NCBI GenBank assembly: GCA_947503035.1 | Contig: CANNCD010000002.1 | Location: 62,001 to 126,000 of the forward strand | Length of the DNA: 64,000 bases | Direction of reading: 5' to 3' | From: an uncultured Halocynthiibacter sp. | GTDB taxonomy: Bacteria > Pseudomonadota > Alphaproteobacteria > Rhodobacterales > Rhodobacteraceae | In this document: piece after piece, positions 1 to 8,176 of the stretch | How positions within the stretch are numbered: the stretch's first letter is position 1 | Layout: each line of letters opens with the position of its first letter | Made by a program: the position numbers and the translations under genes | The notes under the pieces: model-generated | Database searches by the model: none | What the model was told of the DNA's origin: nothing | What the model saw: the letters and a program-made list of their open reading frames with translations, nothing else

Positions 1-1
1 T

Positions 2-613
2 GCGCTCGACTTTGGCATTATGGGGCAAATTGATGAATATACCCGCAAGGTGTATGCGGAGATACTTTTTGGCTTCATTCAACGGGATTACATGCGTGTC
101 GCAGAAGTCCACTTCGAAGCAGGCTATGTACCCGCCGATCGCGATATGTATGCGTTCGCCAAAGAAATTCGCGCTATCGGCGAACCGATTTTTGGCAAGG
201 ATGCGACTCAGATCTCAATGGGTAAACTTTTGTCGCAACTCTTTGATGTTACAGAACGTTTTGGGATGGAGACTCGCACAGAACTTATTCTACTTCAGCG
301 CACAATGGTCGTTGTTGAAGGCGTATCTCGATCACTTAATCCTGCAACTATGGATATCTGGGTGGCCTCACGTCCGGTGGTCGAAGCCTATATTGCCGAG
401 AACATCGGACCAAAGGCGTTGGCAAAAGATCTTGTGAGAACCGCGCGCATTTTGTCACGTCTCGGCCCAAGGCTGCCTGACATGGCGCGTGATTTGCTGA
501 TCCAAAGATCCGCCACACCAACGCAACCCGCAAAAAAATCTGGTTCTGCTCCCGCTTTTTTTGCAGGAATTGGCTGCGCTGTGCTTGCATGGCTGGTGCT
601 AATCTTAGTCTAA
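2..613 (+). CDS. ubiB: UbiB/ABC1-family atypical kinase, 3' part only
   Basis: About 203 residues are visible and the gene enters from the left edge. The first readable residues, ALDFGIMG, contain the DFG-like metal-binding motif typical of UbiB/ABC1 atypical kinases, so the N-lobe lies outside the window. The rest is helical and ends in a hydrophobic segment (about the last 20 residues), like the C-terminal membrane anchor of UbiB. UbiB supports ubiquinone biosynthesis at the inner membrane, probably as an ATPase or kinase acting on lipid intermediates. It marks the left border of the flagellar cluster: the next gene is flgD, convergent and only 6 bases away. The family call rests on DFG, length and membrane tail. 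Confidence 0.85.
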   Translation, partial: ALDFGIMGQIDEYTRKVYAEILFGFIQRDYMRVAEVHFEAGYVPADRDMYAFAKEIRAIGEPIFGKDATQISMGKLLSQLFDVTERFGMETRTELILLQRTMVVVEGVSRSLNPATMDIWVASRPVVEAYIAENIGPKALAKDLVRTARILSRLGPRLPDMARDLLIQRSATPTQPAKKSGSAPAFFAGIGCAVLAWLVLILV

Positions 614-619
614 TAACGT

Positions 620-1282
620 CTAAGATGGCTCACGAAGGGCCGTTACAGAATCGCGGAGGACTTCGACGCCTCCCGTCATGATCAACGTCGAGCTTCCGTT
701 GTTATCTCTCACTTCTGAAATCGGAGAATAAACTGCAGCTGTGGAAACCGTGCTTAGCTCACCATCGACATAGCTTTCGATCTCGAATGAATACAGACCT
801 TCCGCAAATGTGGCGCCCGTATCGGAAATTCCGTCCCACTCAAACTGATCAGAGGAAATCGCGATCTCCTGATGATCTATGATATCACCATCGCGATCCC
901 TGACAGTAAGAAACACCTGATCAGCTCCACTTTGTGGGCTAGGATCAACGCTTATGGGCGCACCATCAAAGTAAACAGGCGTCGAAACCCGGGCCTCCAT
1001 ACCAATCAGCCCAGCCATATCAACGAGACCAGAAGAGCCGAGTTGAGAAAGTAGAGCCGTTAGCAGCTCGTTGGTCTGTACTTGCTGCTCGACTCCTGAA
1101 AATGTTGCGAGCTGTGTTGAATAATCCGCAGAATCCACCGGGTTGAGTGGGTCTTGATTTTCCAACTGTGTCGTCATCATCGTCAAAAACGTTTCAAAAT
1201 CTGACGCAAGCGCGGCCGAAGTGTCTGTTGTTGTGCTAGTTGACGTAACTGTGGCCAACGAATTTGTAACTGAGTCTACCAT
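620..1282 (-). CDS. flgD: Flagellar hook-capping/assembly protein FlgD
   Basis: A 220-residue protein with the conserved FlgD N-terminal block at about residues 29-50 (FLTMMTTQLENQDPLNP), followed by a beta-rich region like the FlgD Ig/tudor domains. FlgD caps the growing hook and guides FlgE polymerisation outside the cell. The start is the ATG at 1282, preceded by AGAAGG at a 5-base distance. A GTG two codons upstream lies inside that ribosome-binding site and is less likely. It follows fliK by 12 bases, so the two form a fliK-flgD operon. FlgE, its substrate, is not encoded in this window. Confidence 0.93.
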   Translation of the reverse strand: MVDSVTNSLATVTSTSTTTDTSAALASDFETFLTMMTTQLENQDPLNPVDSADYSTQLATFSGVEQQVQTNELLTALLSQLGSSGLVDMAGLIGMEARVSTPVYFDGAPISVDPSPQSGADQVFLTVRDRDGDIIDHQEIAISSDQFEWDGISDTGATFAEGLYSFEIESYVDGELSTVSTAAVYSPISEVRDNNGSSTLIMTGGVEVLRDSVTALREPS

Positions 1283-1294
1283 ATTCACCTTCTT

Positions 1295-2911
1295 CTATAT
1301 GCGGATATCAAGGCCCGTTTGGCTCAATATTGTTTGGACATTTTCATCTGTCGATAGCTCAAGCTCATGCAGTTCAACACTTGCTCCGTCACCGCTTCTC
1401 GATGAACCACTGTCAGAGTTGGAACCGCCATCGGCGCCACCATTTTCGTTGTGAGAAAAGCTAAAACTCACATTTGAGTATCCGATGTTTTTAAATTCTT
1501 GGCTCAAGGAATCAATGTGACGTCGCATCAAATCAATCGTGTCAGCGCGTTCCCCGACAATCGTCACGACCAGAGTATTTTCATGAGATGTGAACGTAAG
1601 CTTAACCCGACCAAGCTCTTCGGGATTTAATGCAAGCTCAACCGGCCCTCCTGGCTGACTCTGGGCCACCCTCGCAATCTGCTGAGACGCATATTGGGCT
1701 GTCGATGCTGTGGTGAACGTGGTGCTACTCACGCTCGTTTGCACGGAGTCAAGTTTTGGGAGCTCTGCATAGCCGCGCTCAAAATCACCGAGTGAGGAAA
1801 ACCCGATATCGACCTTAAAAGCCTCTTGGTTTGCCCCTAGCACTGCTGCGGAGTTTTGCCATGGTTGTGCAGGAGAGTTGTTCGCAGGCAATTTTATTTG
1901 CGAGTCTTCACTTTTTCGCTCTTGGTCAGATTTAGCACTTCGGGGGTGCTCTGCATCAACAGTTTCGTCGAGCGCAGCTCTTACTTCGACTTCTGCGGAT
2001 TGCTGATGTTGAACGGGCTGGTCGGGGGGGGACGGCACATTTGGCCGACCCAACTGCTTCTCCGAAGAAGCTGATGTATTAATTTGCCCCGAAGGCAAAA
2101 TTGCATCGGCCTCTAACTTATCCACAGGGCCTTCTGACTGTGGTAACGTTCTACTTTGCTGTAGAATCCCAGTATCCGCCAAAGGCGCCGTTCGGACCAA
2201 ACCTCGAGCGAGCGTATCGTCCGATGGGATGAGGTCTGCGTCTGCTACAACGTCCCGAGACTCGACGTCGGTGCTGGGCGCCCTGTTAGGATGGTCGTCT
2301 AGGCGTAGTGTCGTTTCGACCTCGGACGAATCGACGCTTGTCCGATTTATATCTCGCCCTACTGATACGTGAACTTTCGCCTCCACCACTCCTTCATCTA
2401 TGGAATTAAGGCCGGGCTCACCGGACAGCGTTTCGCGCCCAGAAACCACGTCTACAGCTTCAGTAGAATCTGTAGAGTTTACGAACGAAAATGTTCTTCG
2501 ATCATGAGGATCACTGAGGCGCGCATCCCCTTTGTCAGTGCCTTGAGGGTCTGGAAGGCGACCTTGGGTTTCATATGGGAAAGCGGTGACACTCGGCTTT
2601 GCCGTTTCCACGATTCCATCCACGATATCGACATCATTTCGGTGTTCGCTGGGAGTGGCGGCCTCTGTTTCAGAATTCTCACCGTCACCCGCTTCCGTCT
2701 GCAACTGCGGGGCGGCGTCTGGTATTTGCTCGGGCTCAATCTCTGGGTCGAACGTTGCGACCGCTAGCGCGTCCAGAACCTCGCCGAACACCTCAACGCT
2801 TTCGCTACCAGCGCTCCGCTCAGCAATACTAGATGTTGCCGCAGTTTTGAGCAGGCCTGCCAAAGGATGGGTACTTATCGTGTCTTGCGTATGTGCGGTC
2901 ATTTGATTCAT
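1295..2911 (-). CDS. fliK: Flagellar hook-length control protein FliK
   Basis: A 538-residue protein. The first ~400 residues are low-complexity, acidic and Ser/Thr/Asp-rich, as expected for the exported ruler part of FliK. The C-terminal part has the conserved Flg_hook block (PGGPVELALNPEELGRVKL, then a predicted alpha/beta stretch with ERADTIDLMRRHIDSL), which interacts with FlhB to switch export specificity. The tail is rich in Gly, Ser and Asp. It is first in the fliK-flgD operon and divergent from the flgJ-like gene. The long disordered ruler is poorly conserved, so assignment rests on the C-terminal block and on the flgD neighbour. Confidence 0.88.
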   Translation of the reverse strand: MNQMTAHTQDTISTHPLAGLLKTAATSSIAERSAGSESVEVFGEVLDALAVATFDPEIEPEQIPDAAPQLQTEAGDGENSETEAATPSEHRNDVDIVDGIVETAKPSVTAFPYETQGRLPDPQGTDKGDARLSDPHDRRTFSFVNSTDSTEAVDVVSGRETLSGEPGLNSIDEGVVEAKVHVSVGRDINRTSVDSSEVETTLRLDDHPNRAPSTDVESRDVVADADLIPSDDTLARGLVRTAPLADTGILQQSRTLPQSEGPVDKLEADAILPSGQINTSASSEKQLGRPNVPSPPDQPVQHQQSAEVEVRAALDETVDAEHPRSAKSDQERKSEDSQIKLPANNSPAQPWQNSAAVLGANQEAFKVDIGFSSLGDFERGYAELPKLDSVQTSVSSTTFTTASTAQYASQQIARVAQSQPGGPVELALNPEELGRVKLTFTSHENTLVVTIVGERADTIDLMRRHIDSLSQEFKNIGYSNVSFSFSHNENGGADGGSNSDSGSSRSGDGASVELHELELSTDENVQTILSQTGLDIRI

Positions 2912-2951
2912 CCAGGATTTCTTCCGTTACGAATCTTTGTACCTACCTAAA

Positions 2952-2967
2952 GTTACCGCTTCTTTAC
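2952..2967. promoter_or_regulatory. Weak CtrA-like box between fliK and flgJ-like gene
   Basis: On the minus strand it reads GTAA-N7-GTAAC, seven of nine matches to TTAA-N7-TTAAC. It lies 41 bases from the fliK start and 49 from the flgJ-like start, so it could serve either gene. It is the weakest of the flagellar boxes and is supported mainly by position. Confidence 0.3.
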
Positions 2968-3015
2968 TTCCGTCAAATATTCTCTGGAAAGTGAAGCAAA
3001 TTTGAGGAATTCAGA

Positions 3016-3306
3016 ATGAACGCCATATCTTCGTTATCCCAGGGGTCTCAAGCCAAACAGCCCATACAGTCTCCCCAAGATGAAAAACTCATGCAAGTCG
3101 CAAAAGACCTCGAAGCGACGTTTCTATCGGAAATGCTAAAGTCAGCTGGGCTTGGTAAATCACGCGAATCATTCGGCGGGGGCGCCGGCGAGGAGCAATT
3201 CGGCTCGTTCCTACGAGATTATCAAGCACGCGGCATGGTCGAAAGCGGCGGCATCGGCCTAGCACAGTCAATTTTCGAATCCTTAAAGGAGCGCAGCAAT
3301 GTTTAA
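3016..3306 (+). CDS. flgJ: FlgJ-type rod-binding protein (single domain)
   Basis: A 96-residue protein corresponding to the N-terminal rod-binding domain of FlgJ: KDLEATFLSEMLKSAGLG at about residues 30-48, then a Gly-rich link and a helix around FLRDYQARGMVESGGIGLAQSI. The peptidoglycan-hydrolase domain of enterobacterial FlgJ is absent, which is usual in alphaproteobacteria. The protein would act in the periplasm as a scaffold for rod assembly. The ATG follows a GAGGAATTC stretch. It overlaps the downstream flgN-like gene by 8 bases, implying translational coupling. Confidence 0.82.
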   Translation: MNAISSLSQGSQAKQPIQSPQDEKLMQVAKDLEATFLSEMLKSAGLGKSRESFGGGAGEEQFGSFLRDYQARGMVESGGIGLAQSIFESLKERSNV

Positions 3307-3658
3307 ACCTAGCAAAACAAAACTCATTAAAGATCTTCACAACACGCTCGAAGAAGAACGCCGTCTCCTATCTATTGGAAGCCTAAGCGAACTCACACCG
3401 CTTTCAATCAAGAAGTCTAACTTGGTCGAAACCCTATCAAGCCGAGCTGATCTAGCTAAAGGTGACTTAGACGATTTAAAGCCTTTGATGGATCACAATC
3501 AGAAGTTATTGACGGCTGCTGTTCGTGCCGTAAGGCGTGTCTCTGGACGACGCACCAAAACTGCGCCCCTCAAGAATGCATATGAAACCTACTCTCCCGA
3601 CGGAGACAGGCACCGTATTGGGGATTCGCGGCGCTCTACGTTCGAACGTCGGAGTTGA
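3299..3658 (+). CDS. FlgN-like flagellar export chaperone (probable)
   Basis: A 119-residue charged, helical protein without signal peptide or membrane segment. Its size, helical character and position directly after the rod-binding protein match FlgN-family chaperones, which hold the hook-filament junction proteins FlgK and FlgL in the cytoplasm before export. The last ~30 residues are basic and probably flexible (RTKTAPLKNAY, ending in RRSTFERRS). No invariant motif can be cited, so this is an inference from size, composition and location. FlgK and FlgL themselves are not in the window. Confidence 0.55.
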   Translation: MFKPSKTKLIKDLHNTLEEERRLLSIGSLSELTPLSIKKSNLVETLSSRADLAKGDLDDLKPLMDHNQKLLTAAVRAVRRVSGRRTKTAPLKNAYETYSPDGDRHRIGDSRRSTFERRS

Positions 3659-3691
3659 TTCAAAATTGAACTAAACTCGACCAAAGAGAAC

Positions 3692-3777
3692 TGGCGCAAT
3701 TAGCAATCTATTAGGCCTTACCCCTCAAAGTAATTCATGCATCCGACGAGATGGCGCAGGTCCACAAATGTGGCGCA
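3692..3777 (+). repeat. Three TGGCGCA copies in the flagellin upstream region
   Basis: TGGCGCA occurs at 3692-3698, 3752-3758 and 3771-3777. The first overlaps the left side of the CtrA-like box region; the other two lie 110 and 91 bases upstream of the flagellin ATG and would be in the leader RNA if transcription starts near the box. Between the last two copies is a short CCAC-AAAT-GTGG hairpin. This could be a protein- or FlbT-contact site in the leader. Confidence 0.4.
3700..3714. promoter_or_regulatory. CtrA-like box upstream of flagellin gene
   Basis: TTAG-CAATCTA-TTAG, two half-sites with exact 7-base spacing, each one base away from the TTAA of the CtrA consensus. It is about 154 bases upstream of the flagellin start codon, which would leave a long untranslated leader. 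That is compatible with leader-mediated control by FlbT, whose gene lies downstream. Confidence 0.5.
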
Positions 3778-3867
3778 TGCAACTGTCAGAAAGACAACGG
3801 AAACCGCCAATTCTGGCGACCATGAAAAACGCGATGCAAAGCATCACTTGAGTAAAGGAATGGATAT

Positions 3868-5124
3868 ATGTCCAGCATTCTCACAAACAACAGCGCAATG
3901 GTTGCGCTACAAACACTACGCTCTATCAACTCCAACCTCGAAATGACGACTGAGCAAATTTCGACTGGTAAAGAAGTCGGTTCCGCAAAAGACAACTCCG
4001 CGGTTTGGGCGATTTCTAAGGTGATGGAGTCTGACGTGGCCGGTTTTGATGCGATCTCTGATAGTCTTTCACAAGGTGAAGCAGCCGTGTCCGTTGCGGC
4101 AACTGCGGCTGAATCCGTGACAGACTACCTAAACCAAATCAAAGAAAAGATCATCTCTGCTCAGGATGAAACATCAGATCGCAACATCCTTCAAACCGAC
4201 ATCAATGCCTTGGTTGATCAGATTTCAACAACGGTAAACGCGGCCCAGTTCAACGGTCTTAACTTGGTGGACGGCTCTGTTTCTTCCACCAACGCGAACT
4301 CTAATACAGGTGTGAACGTCCTCGCTTCTCTAGATCGGGATTCGTCTGGGAACGTCACTGTTTCCAACATCGCGGTAGACGCCCAGAACCTTTCTACATC
4401 TGGCGGCTTGGATCTAACTGGTATTATGACCGAAGCTGGCGATCTTGACGCAGGGAACACCCTAACTCTGAACGCAGCAGTATTTAGCGATGCCGCTGGT
4501 GGCGCAAGTGGTGCGGTAGCGCTTGCCACAGACACATCAGGTCTAGATCCAGCCCTCACAACTGGCCTGATGGCAGGTGACTCAATTGAACTAACAGTCG
4601 GTAGCGTCACAGGCAGCTACACAGTACAGGAAGGCGACACAACTGAAGCTCTAGTAGCCGGTCTTAAGAACGCAATGCAAGCGGGCGGGTTGGATGAAAA
4701 CTCTATCAGCATCGACGCTTCATCTGATGCGACAGAAATCGTTTTTGAAAACTTGACGAATACAGATTCTTCGTTCTCGTTCTCTGCATCACGAGGCTCC
4801 GGTGGATTGACCGACTTGGATTCCCTTGACGTAACAAGCGCAACCTCGGCTGCGACTGCCCTTCAAGACATCGAAGCGATGATCCAAACAGCGATCAACG
4901 CCGCTGCGGACTTCGGCTCGGTACAGGGTCGCATTGAAAACCAAAGCGATTTTGTAAGCAACCTATCCGATGCCCTCACCAGTGGTATTGGCTCTATGGT
5001 TGACGCTGATATGGAAGAAGCATCTGCCCGTCTAACCGCGCTTCAAACTCAGCAGCAGCTAGGCACTCAGGCGTTGTCCATCGCCAACGAAGCTCCAAGC
5101 AGCATCATGACTCTGTTCCGCTAG
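3868..5124 (+). CDS. fliC: Flagellin
   Basis: A 418-residue flagellin. The N-terminal D0/D1 region (MSSILTNNSAMVALQTLRSI, then a long helix with EMTTEQISTGKEVGSAKDN) and the C-terminal helix (ASARLTALQTQQQLGTQALS, ending in SIMTLFR) are the conserved polymerising parts. The middle, about residues 150-320, is the variable surface domain, rich in Asp, Thr, Ser and Gly. There is no Cys. Export is by the flagellar type III system with no cleaved signal. The ATG follows AAAGGA at 7 bases. It is followed by a strong stem-loop and then flaF and flbT, its dedicated regulators. Only one flagellin gene is present here; paralogues may exist elsewhere. Confidence 0.96.
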   Translation: MSSILTNNSAMVALQTLRSINSNLEMTTEQISTGKEVGSAKDNSAVWAISKVMESDVAGFDAISDSLSQGEAAVSVAATAAESVTDYLNQIKEKIISAQDETSDRNILQTDINALVDQISTTVNAAQFNGLNLVDGSVSSTNANSNTGVNVLASLDRDSSGNVTVSNIAVDAQNLSTSGGLDLTGIMTEAGDLDAGNTLTLNAAVFSDAAGGASGAVALATDTSGLDPALTTGLMAGDSIELTVGSVTGSYTVQEGDTTEALVAGLKNAMQAGGLDENSISIDASSDATEIVFENLTNTDSSFSFSASRGSGGLTDLDSLDVTSATSAATALQDIEAMIQTAINAAADFGSVQGRIENQSDFVSNLSDALTSGIGSMVDADMEEASARLTALQTQQQLGTQALSIANEAPSSIMTLFR

Positions 5125-5136
5125 GACACAACAACG

Positions 5137-5159
5137 CTGGGCGCCTGAATGGCGCCCAG
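5137..5159 (+). terminator. Stem-loop after flagellin gene
   Basis: CTGGGCGCC and GGCGCCCAG form a perfect 9-bp stem with a 5-base loop, 13 bases after the flagellin stop. There is no T-run, so it more likely stabilises the abundant flagellin mRNA or partly uncouples it from flaF-flbT than terminates efficiently. Confidence 0.6.
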
Positions 5160-5205
5160 TAGCCGCGGAAAATCCGTGATGAATTAGTCGTTGGAAGGAC
5201 ATGAC

Positions 5206-5574
5206 GTGTACGCAAATTCGAATGCACAAACAGCTTACTCAAATGTATCGACTCCTATCCGCACTCCGCGCGGAACCGAGTACGAAGCATTTTCCCGCGT
5301 AACCGCGAAACTCAACGAAGCCAAGGAAACTGGTCCGGTCGCTCTAGCAACTGCAACCTATGAAAACCGCAAGCTATGGCGCCTTTTGGCAATTGATCTA
5401 GCAAGCGACAACAACAAGCTCCCCATCGGGCTCAGAGCCTCTTTGCTCTCACTGGCAAATTTCACAGACAAACATTCTCGCTTGGTCCTTAAGGGCGAAG
5501 CCCCCGTAGATGTTCTGATCGATATTAACACTTCCATAATGCGCGGTCTGCGCGGCGAAGGGGGCCTCAAATGA
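5206..5574 (+). CDS. flaF: Flagellar biosynthesis regulator FlaF
   Basis: A 122-residue soluble helical protein of the FlaF family (ENRKLWRLLAIDLASDNNKLP in the middle, split here by known family helices). In Caulobacter, FlaF is needed for flagellin production and secretion and acts against FlbT. The start is taken as the GTG at 5206, 6 bases after GGAAGGA; a TTG 15 bases upstream would fall in that ribosome-binding site. It overlaps flbT by 4 bases. The flagellin-flaF-flbT order is the usual alphaproteobacterial arrangement. Confidence 0.85.
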   Translation: MYANSNAQTAYSNVSTPIRTPRGTEYEAFSRVTAKLNEAKETGPVALATATYENRKLWRLLAIDLASDNNKLPIGLRASLLSLANFTDKHSRLVLKGEAPVDVLIDINTSIMRGLRGEGGLK

Positions 5575-5972
5575 GCGGACTAGTATTGAAACTTGGACCC
5601 AAAGAGCGTGTTCTAATCAATGGCGCCGTAATCGAAAACGGCGACCGCCGTAGTAAGCTCGCGATTGTCACACCAAACGCCAATATCCTTCGACTGCGAG
5701 ATGCAATCCATCCTCATGAGGTAAACACCCCAGTACGCCGTGTGTGTTACATTTCCCAACTCATTCTGTCGGGCGAAACGGACAAGGACGTCGCACACAA
5801 GCAATTGATTCAAGGAATCGAGCAGTTGAGCCAGGTCTTTTTGGACATCGACAGCAAAAAGATCCTCGAACAGGCGACCTCAACCGCTCTGGCGGGAGAG
5901 TACTATAAGGCACTAAAAGCTTTGCGCTATCTTCTACCGCGGGAAGAGCGCCTCATGGCAGGGAGAGCCTGA
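5571..5972 (+). CDS. flbT: Flagellin mRNA regulator FlbT
   Basis: A 133-residue protein beginning with the FlbT-type beta segments (LVLKLGPKERVLINGAVIEN) followed by helices (YYKALKALRYLLPREERL near the end). In Caulobacter FlbT binds the 5' untranslated region of flagellin mRNA and limits its stability until the hook is complete. It overlaps flaF at its 5' end by 4 bases and the DUF1217 gene at its 3' end by one base, so the three are translationally coupled. The long flagellin leader carrying repeated TGGCGCA upstream is a plausible target. Confidence 0.9.
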   Translation: MSGLVLKLGPKERVLINGAVIENGDRRSKLAIVTPNANILRLRDAIHPHEVNTPVRRVCYISQLILSGETDKDVAHKQLIQGIEQLSQVFLDIDSKKILEQATSTALAGEYYKALKALRYLLPREERLMAGRA

Positions 5973-6766
5973 TGTCCTACCAACCGATTGTACCCCTCTC
6001 CGGATACGCGGGGTGGAAGCTACTCAACACCACACTCGAAGTGCAAAAAGAAGCGTTTGACAATGATCCAATCGTGGATAGAGAACTTCAGTACTTTAAG
6101 GAAAACATTGGATCAGTCACGTCCGCAGAAGAACTCGTTGGGGACTACCAGCTCCTCAAGGTTGCGCTTGGCGCCTTCGGACTTGATGCTGATATTGGCA
6201 ACAAATATTTCATTCAGAAAATTCTTGAAGAGGGCACGATCAACGAAGATTCCCTTGCCAACAATCTAACAGAGAAGGCCTACTACAATCTGTCAGAAGC
6301 ATTTGGCTTTGACCAAACCCCGCCGAATACTACGGGGGGCGACAGCTTTATTGACAAGATATCCGATTCCTACACCAACAAGCAGTTTCAAGCAGCCGTA
6401 GGCGACCACAATGAGAATTTTCGCTTGGGATTGAACCTAGCAGACGAGCTTGATGAGCTGGTTTCTGGCGATACAACAGAAAACGGAATGTGGTACAGCA
6501 TCATGGGGAATGAGCCACTGCTCCAAGTGTTTAGAACTGCCTTTGGCCTACCAGAAAGTTTTTCATCGCTCGACGTGGACGACCAACTGGACCGTTTCAA
6601 GGCGAAATCCGAAACCCTGTTTGGAGGTAGCAGCGTCACGCAGTTCACTGATCCCGACACACAGGAGAAATTACTCCGTGATTTCTTTATCCGCTCCCAA
6701 ATCAACGATCTTGGAGCAAGTAACAGCCCTGCTCAAAACGCTCTAGCGATGCTTCAACGTCTTTAA
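5972..6766 (+). CDS. DUF1217-family flagellar-associated protein
   Basis: A 264-residue acidic, largely helical protein without a signal sequence or membrane segment. The start (YQPIVPLSGYAGWKLLNTTL) and the block around FKENIGSVTSAEELVGDYQ resemble the DUF1217 family, found almost only in flagellar clusters of alphaproteobacteria. The biochemical role is not known to me. It is the last gene of the flagellin block and overlaps the 3' end of fliI by 4 bases, convergently. The lack of a signal peptide would suit either a cytoplasmic role or type III export. Confidence 0.7.
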   Translation: MSYQPIVPLSGYAGWKLLNTTLEVQKEAFDNDPIVDRELQYFKENIGSVTSAEELVGDYQLLKVALGAFGLDADIGNKYFIQKILEEGTINEDSLANNLTEKAYYNLSEAFGFDQTPPNTTGGDSFIDKISDSYTNKQFQAAVGDHNENFRLGLNLADELDELVSGDTTENGMWYSIMGNEPLLQVFRTAFGLPESFSSLDVDDQLDRFKAKSETLFGGSSVTQFTDPDTQEKLLRDFFIRSQINDLGASNSPAQNALAMLQRL

Positions 6767-8091
6767 CTTGGATTGGGAATCCTTCCCAAAATGAACGCAA
6801 GTCGGCGAAAACTCTGACGCGTATCACGCGCCTCGTCCTCTGCCATGAAACCGTCTAGGTTAGGCCAACGTATGATTGCCTCGTCCACGTCTGGATCGCT
6901 CCCTCTTACATATAGCCCAGCTTGTATCGCTAGCTCACTCCGACTGTAGGCGCCCAATATTCTCCTAGCCGACAAAATAAGTTCGTTTTCTTCGCTCGTA
7001 GCGGCGCCAGGGAGGCTTCGCGATACCGAACGTAGCAGATCGATGGCTGGGTATCGTCCCCGCTCTGCAATTTCTCGATCCATAACAATATGACCATCCA
7101 TCACCCCTCGCAAAATATCAGCAAGCGGTTCGTCCATATCAGACCCTGCGACCAGCACGGTAAATACCGCAGTAATATCTCCACTATCCCCTCTCCCGGG
7201 GCCCGCGCGTTCACAGAGCGACATGATCATATGGGACATCGATGGCGGGTACCCGCGCAAAGACGCACTTTCTCCGGATGCAAGAGCGACCTCTCGATGA
7301 GCCTCCCCAAAACGCGTAATCGAGTCAGCGAGCAAAAGAACATGGGCTCCCTGGTCTCGGAAATGTTCGGCGATGGCCATGGCTGTAAATGCACAACGCC
7401 GACGGATCAAAGGAGACTGATCAGATGTTGCCGCAACCACGATGGCCCGCTTCATCCCTTCAACGCCAAGGGTCTCCTCCGCAAACTCTCGAACTTCGCG
7501 CCCTCGTTCTCCTATCAACGCGATAACGATGACATCTGCCGTGACGCCTGTCGCCAGTTTTGCAAGGAGCGTGGACTTACCGACGCCTGAACCCGCAAAG
7601 ATACCAACCCGCTGTCCCCGCACGATTGGCAGGACCGTATTAAAGACCGTCATACCAGTCTCAAGACGCTCGCCGAGGGGTTTTCGACTGGCCGCAGGAG
7701 GCGGGGCACCAACCAAGGTACGCGGCTCTCCACTATGCATTGCTGCCCCTCCATCGATTGGCTTACCCGACGGATCGATAACCCGTCCGATCCAACTTTC
7801 GTCTGGGGAAATCATCTTTACCCCGAGATGCCGAACTGCGTCGCCAACCGAGATCCCATCTAACGGCTCATCACACAGCACGCGAATCGCATCGCGGCCC
7901 ACCTCAATGATTTCACCTTCAAACCCAGCGCCACGAGAGGTCAACACTTCAACGCTGTCTCCTAGAGCGGCGATTTCCGCAAGCCCGCCGACCGTGACCG
8001 CGCCGTTGGCAACGCCAGTAACGCGGCCAATCGGATAGCCCCTCTTGATATCGCGAACCTCCGTCAAAAGCGCATCAAACCCTGTCTGCAT
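6763..8091 (-). CDS. fliI: Flagellar export ATPase FliI
   Basis: A 442-residue F1-beta-like ATPase. The P-loop GSGVGKST is at about residues 167-174, GERGREVREF follows near 194-203, and the Walker B aspartate is in VLLLADSITR near 251-260. An N-terminal beta-barrel domain precedes the core and a C-terminal helical domain binds export substrates. FliI works at the base of the flagellar export gate with FliH and FliJ to unfold and deliver substrates. It is transcribed alone, divergent from flgB. FliH is encoded at 23.3 kb and a possible FliJ counterpart at 12.8 kb. Confidence 0.96.
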   Translation of the reverse strand: MQTGFDALLTEVRDIKRGYPIGRVTGVANGAVTVGGLAEIAALGDSVEVLTSRGAGFEGEIIEVGRDAIRVLCDEPLDGISVGDAVRHLGVKMISPDESWIGRVIDPSGKPIDGGAAMHSGEPRTLVGAPPPAASRKPLGERLETGMTVFNTVLPIVRGQRVGIFAGSGVGKSTLLAKLATGVTADVIVIALIGERGREVREFAEETLGVEGMKRAIVVAATSDQSPLIRRRCAFTAMAIAEHFRDQGAHVLLLADSITRFGEAHREVALASGESASLRGYPPSMSHMIMSLCERAGPGRGDSGDITAVFTVLVAGSDMDEPLADILRGVMDGHIVMDREIAERGRYPAIDLLRSVSRSLPGAATSEENELILSARRILGAYSRSELAIQAGLYVRGSDPDVDEAIIRWPNLDGFMAEDEARDTRQSFRRLAFILGRIPNPS

Positions 8092-8114
8092 TTTTTTCCT
8101 CCTGCCGATGTTTG

Positions 8115-8155
8115 CTAACCCCTTTTAAAGGAATCAACGTTAATCCTTGGTTGAC
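8115..8155. promoter_or_regulatory. CtrA-like boxes between fliI and flgB
   Basis: The strong box at 8140-8155 reads TTAA-TCCTTGG-TTGAC, eight of nine matches to TTAA-N7-TTAAC, 21 bases before the flgB ATG and 48 before the fliI ATG. A weaker one at 8115-8129 (CTAA-N7-TAAA) lies 47 bases before flgB. The spacing suggests the strong box could drive fliI and the weak one flgB, or both act together. Confidence 0.5.
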
Positions 8156-8176
8156 AAGCACGAGGGAGAAGCCCCG

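Noticed and set aside
3692-3704. Possible sigma-54 promoter (TGGCGC...GC) upstream of flagellin
   Set aside because: GG and GC are only 8 bases apart, whereas sigma-54 promoters need 10. The CtrA-like box overlaps the same place.
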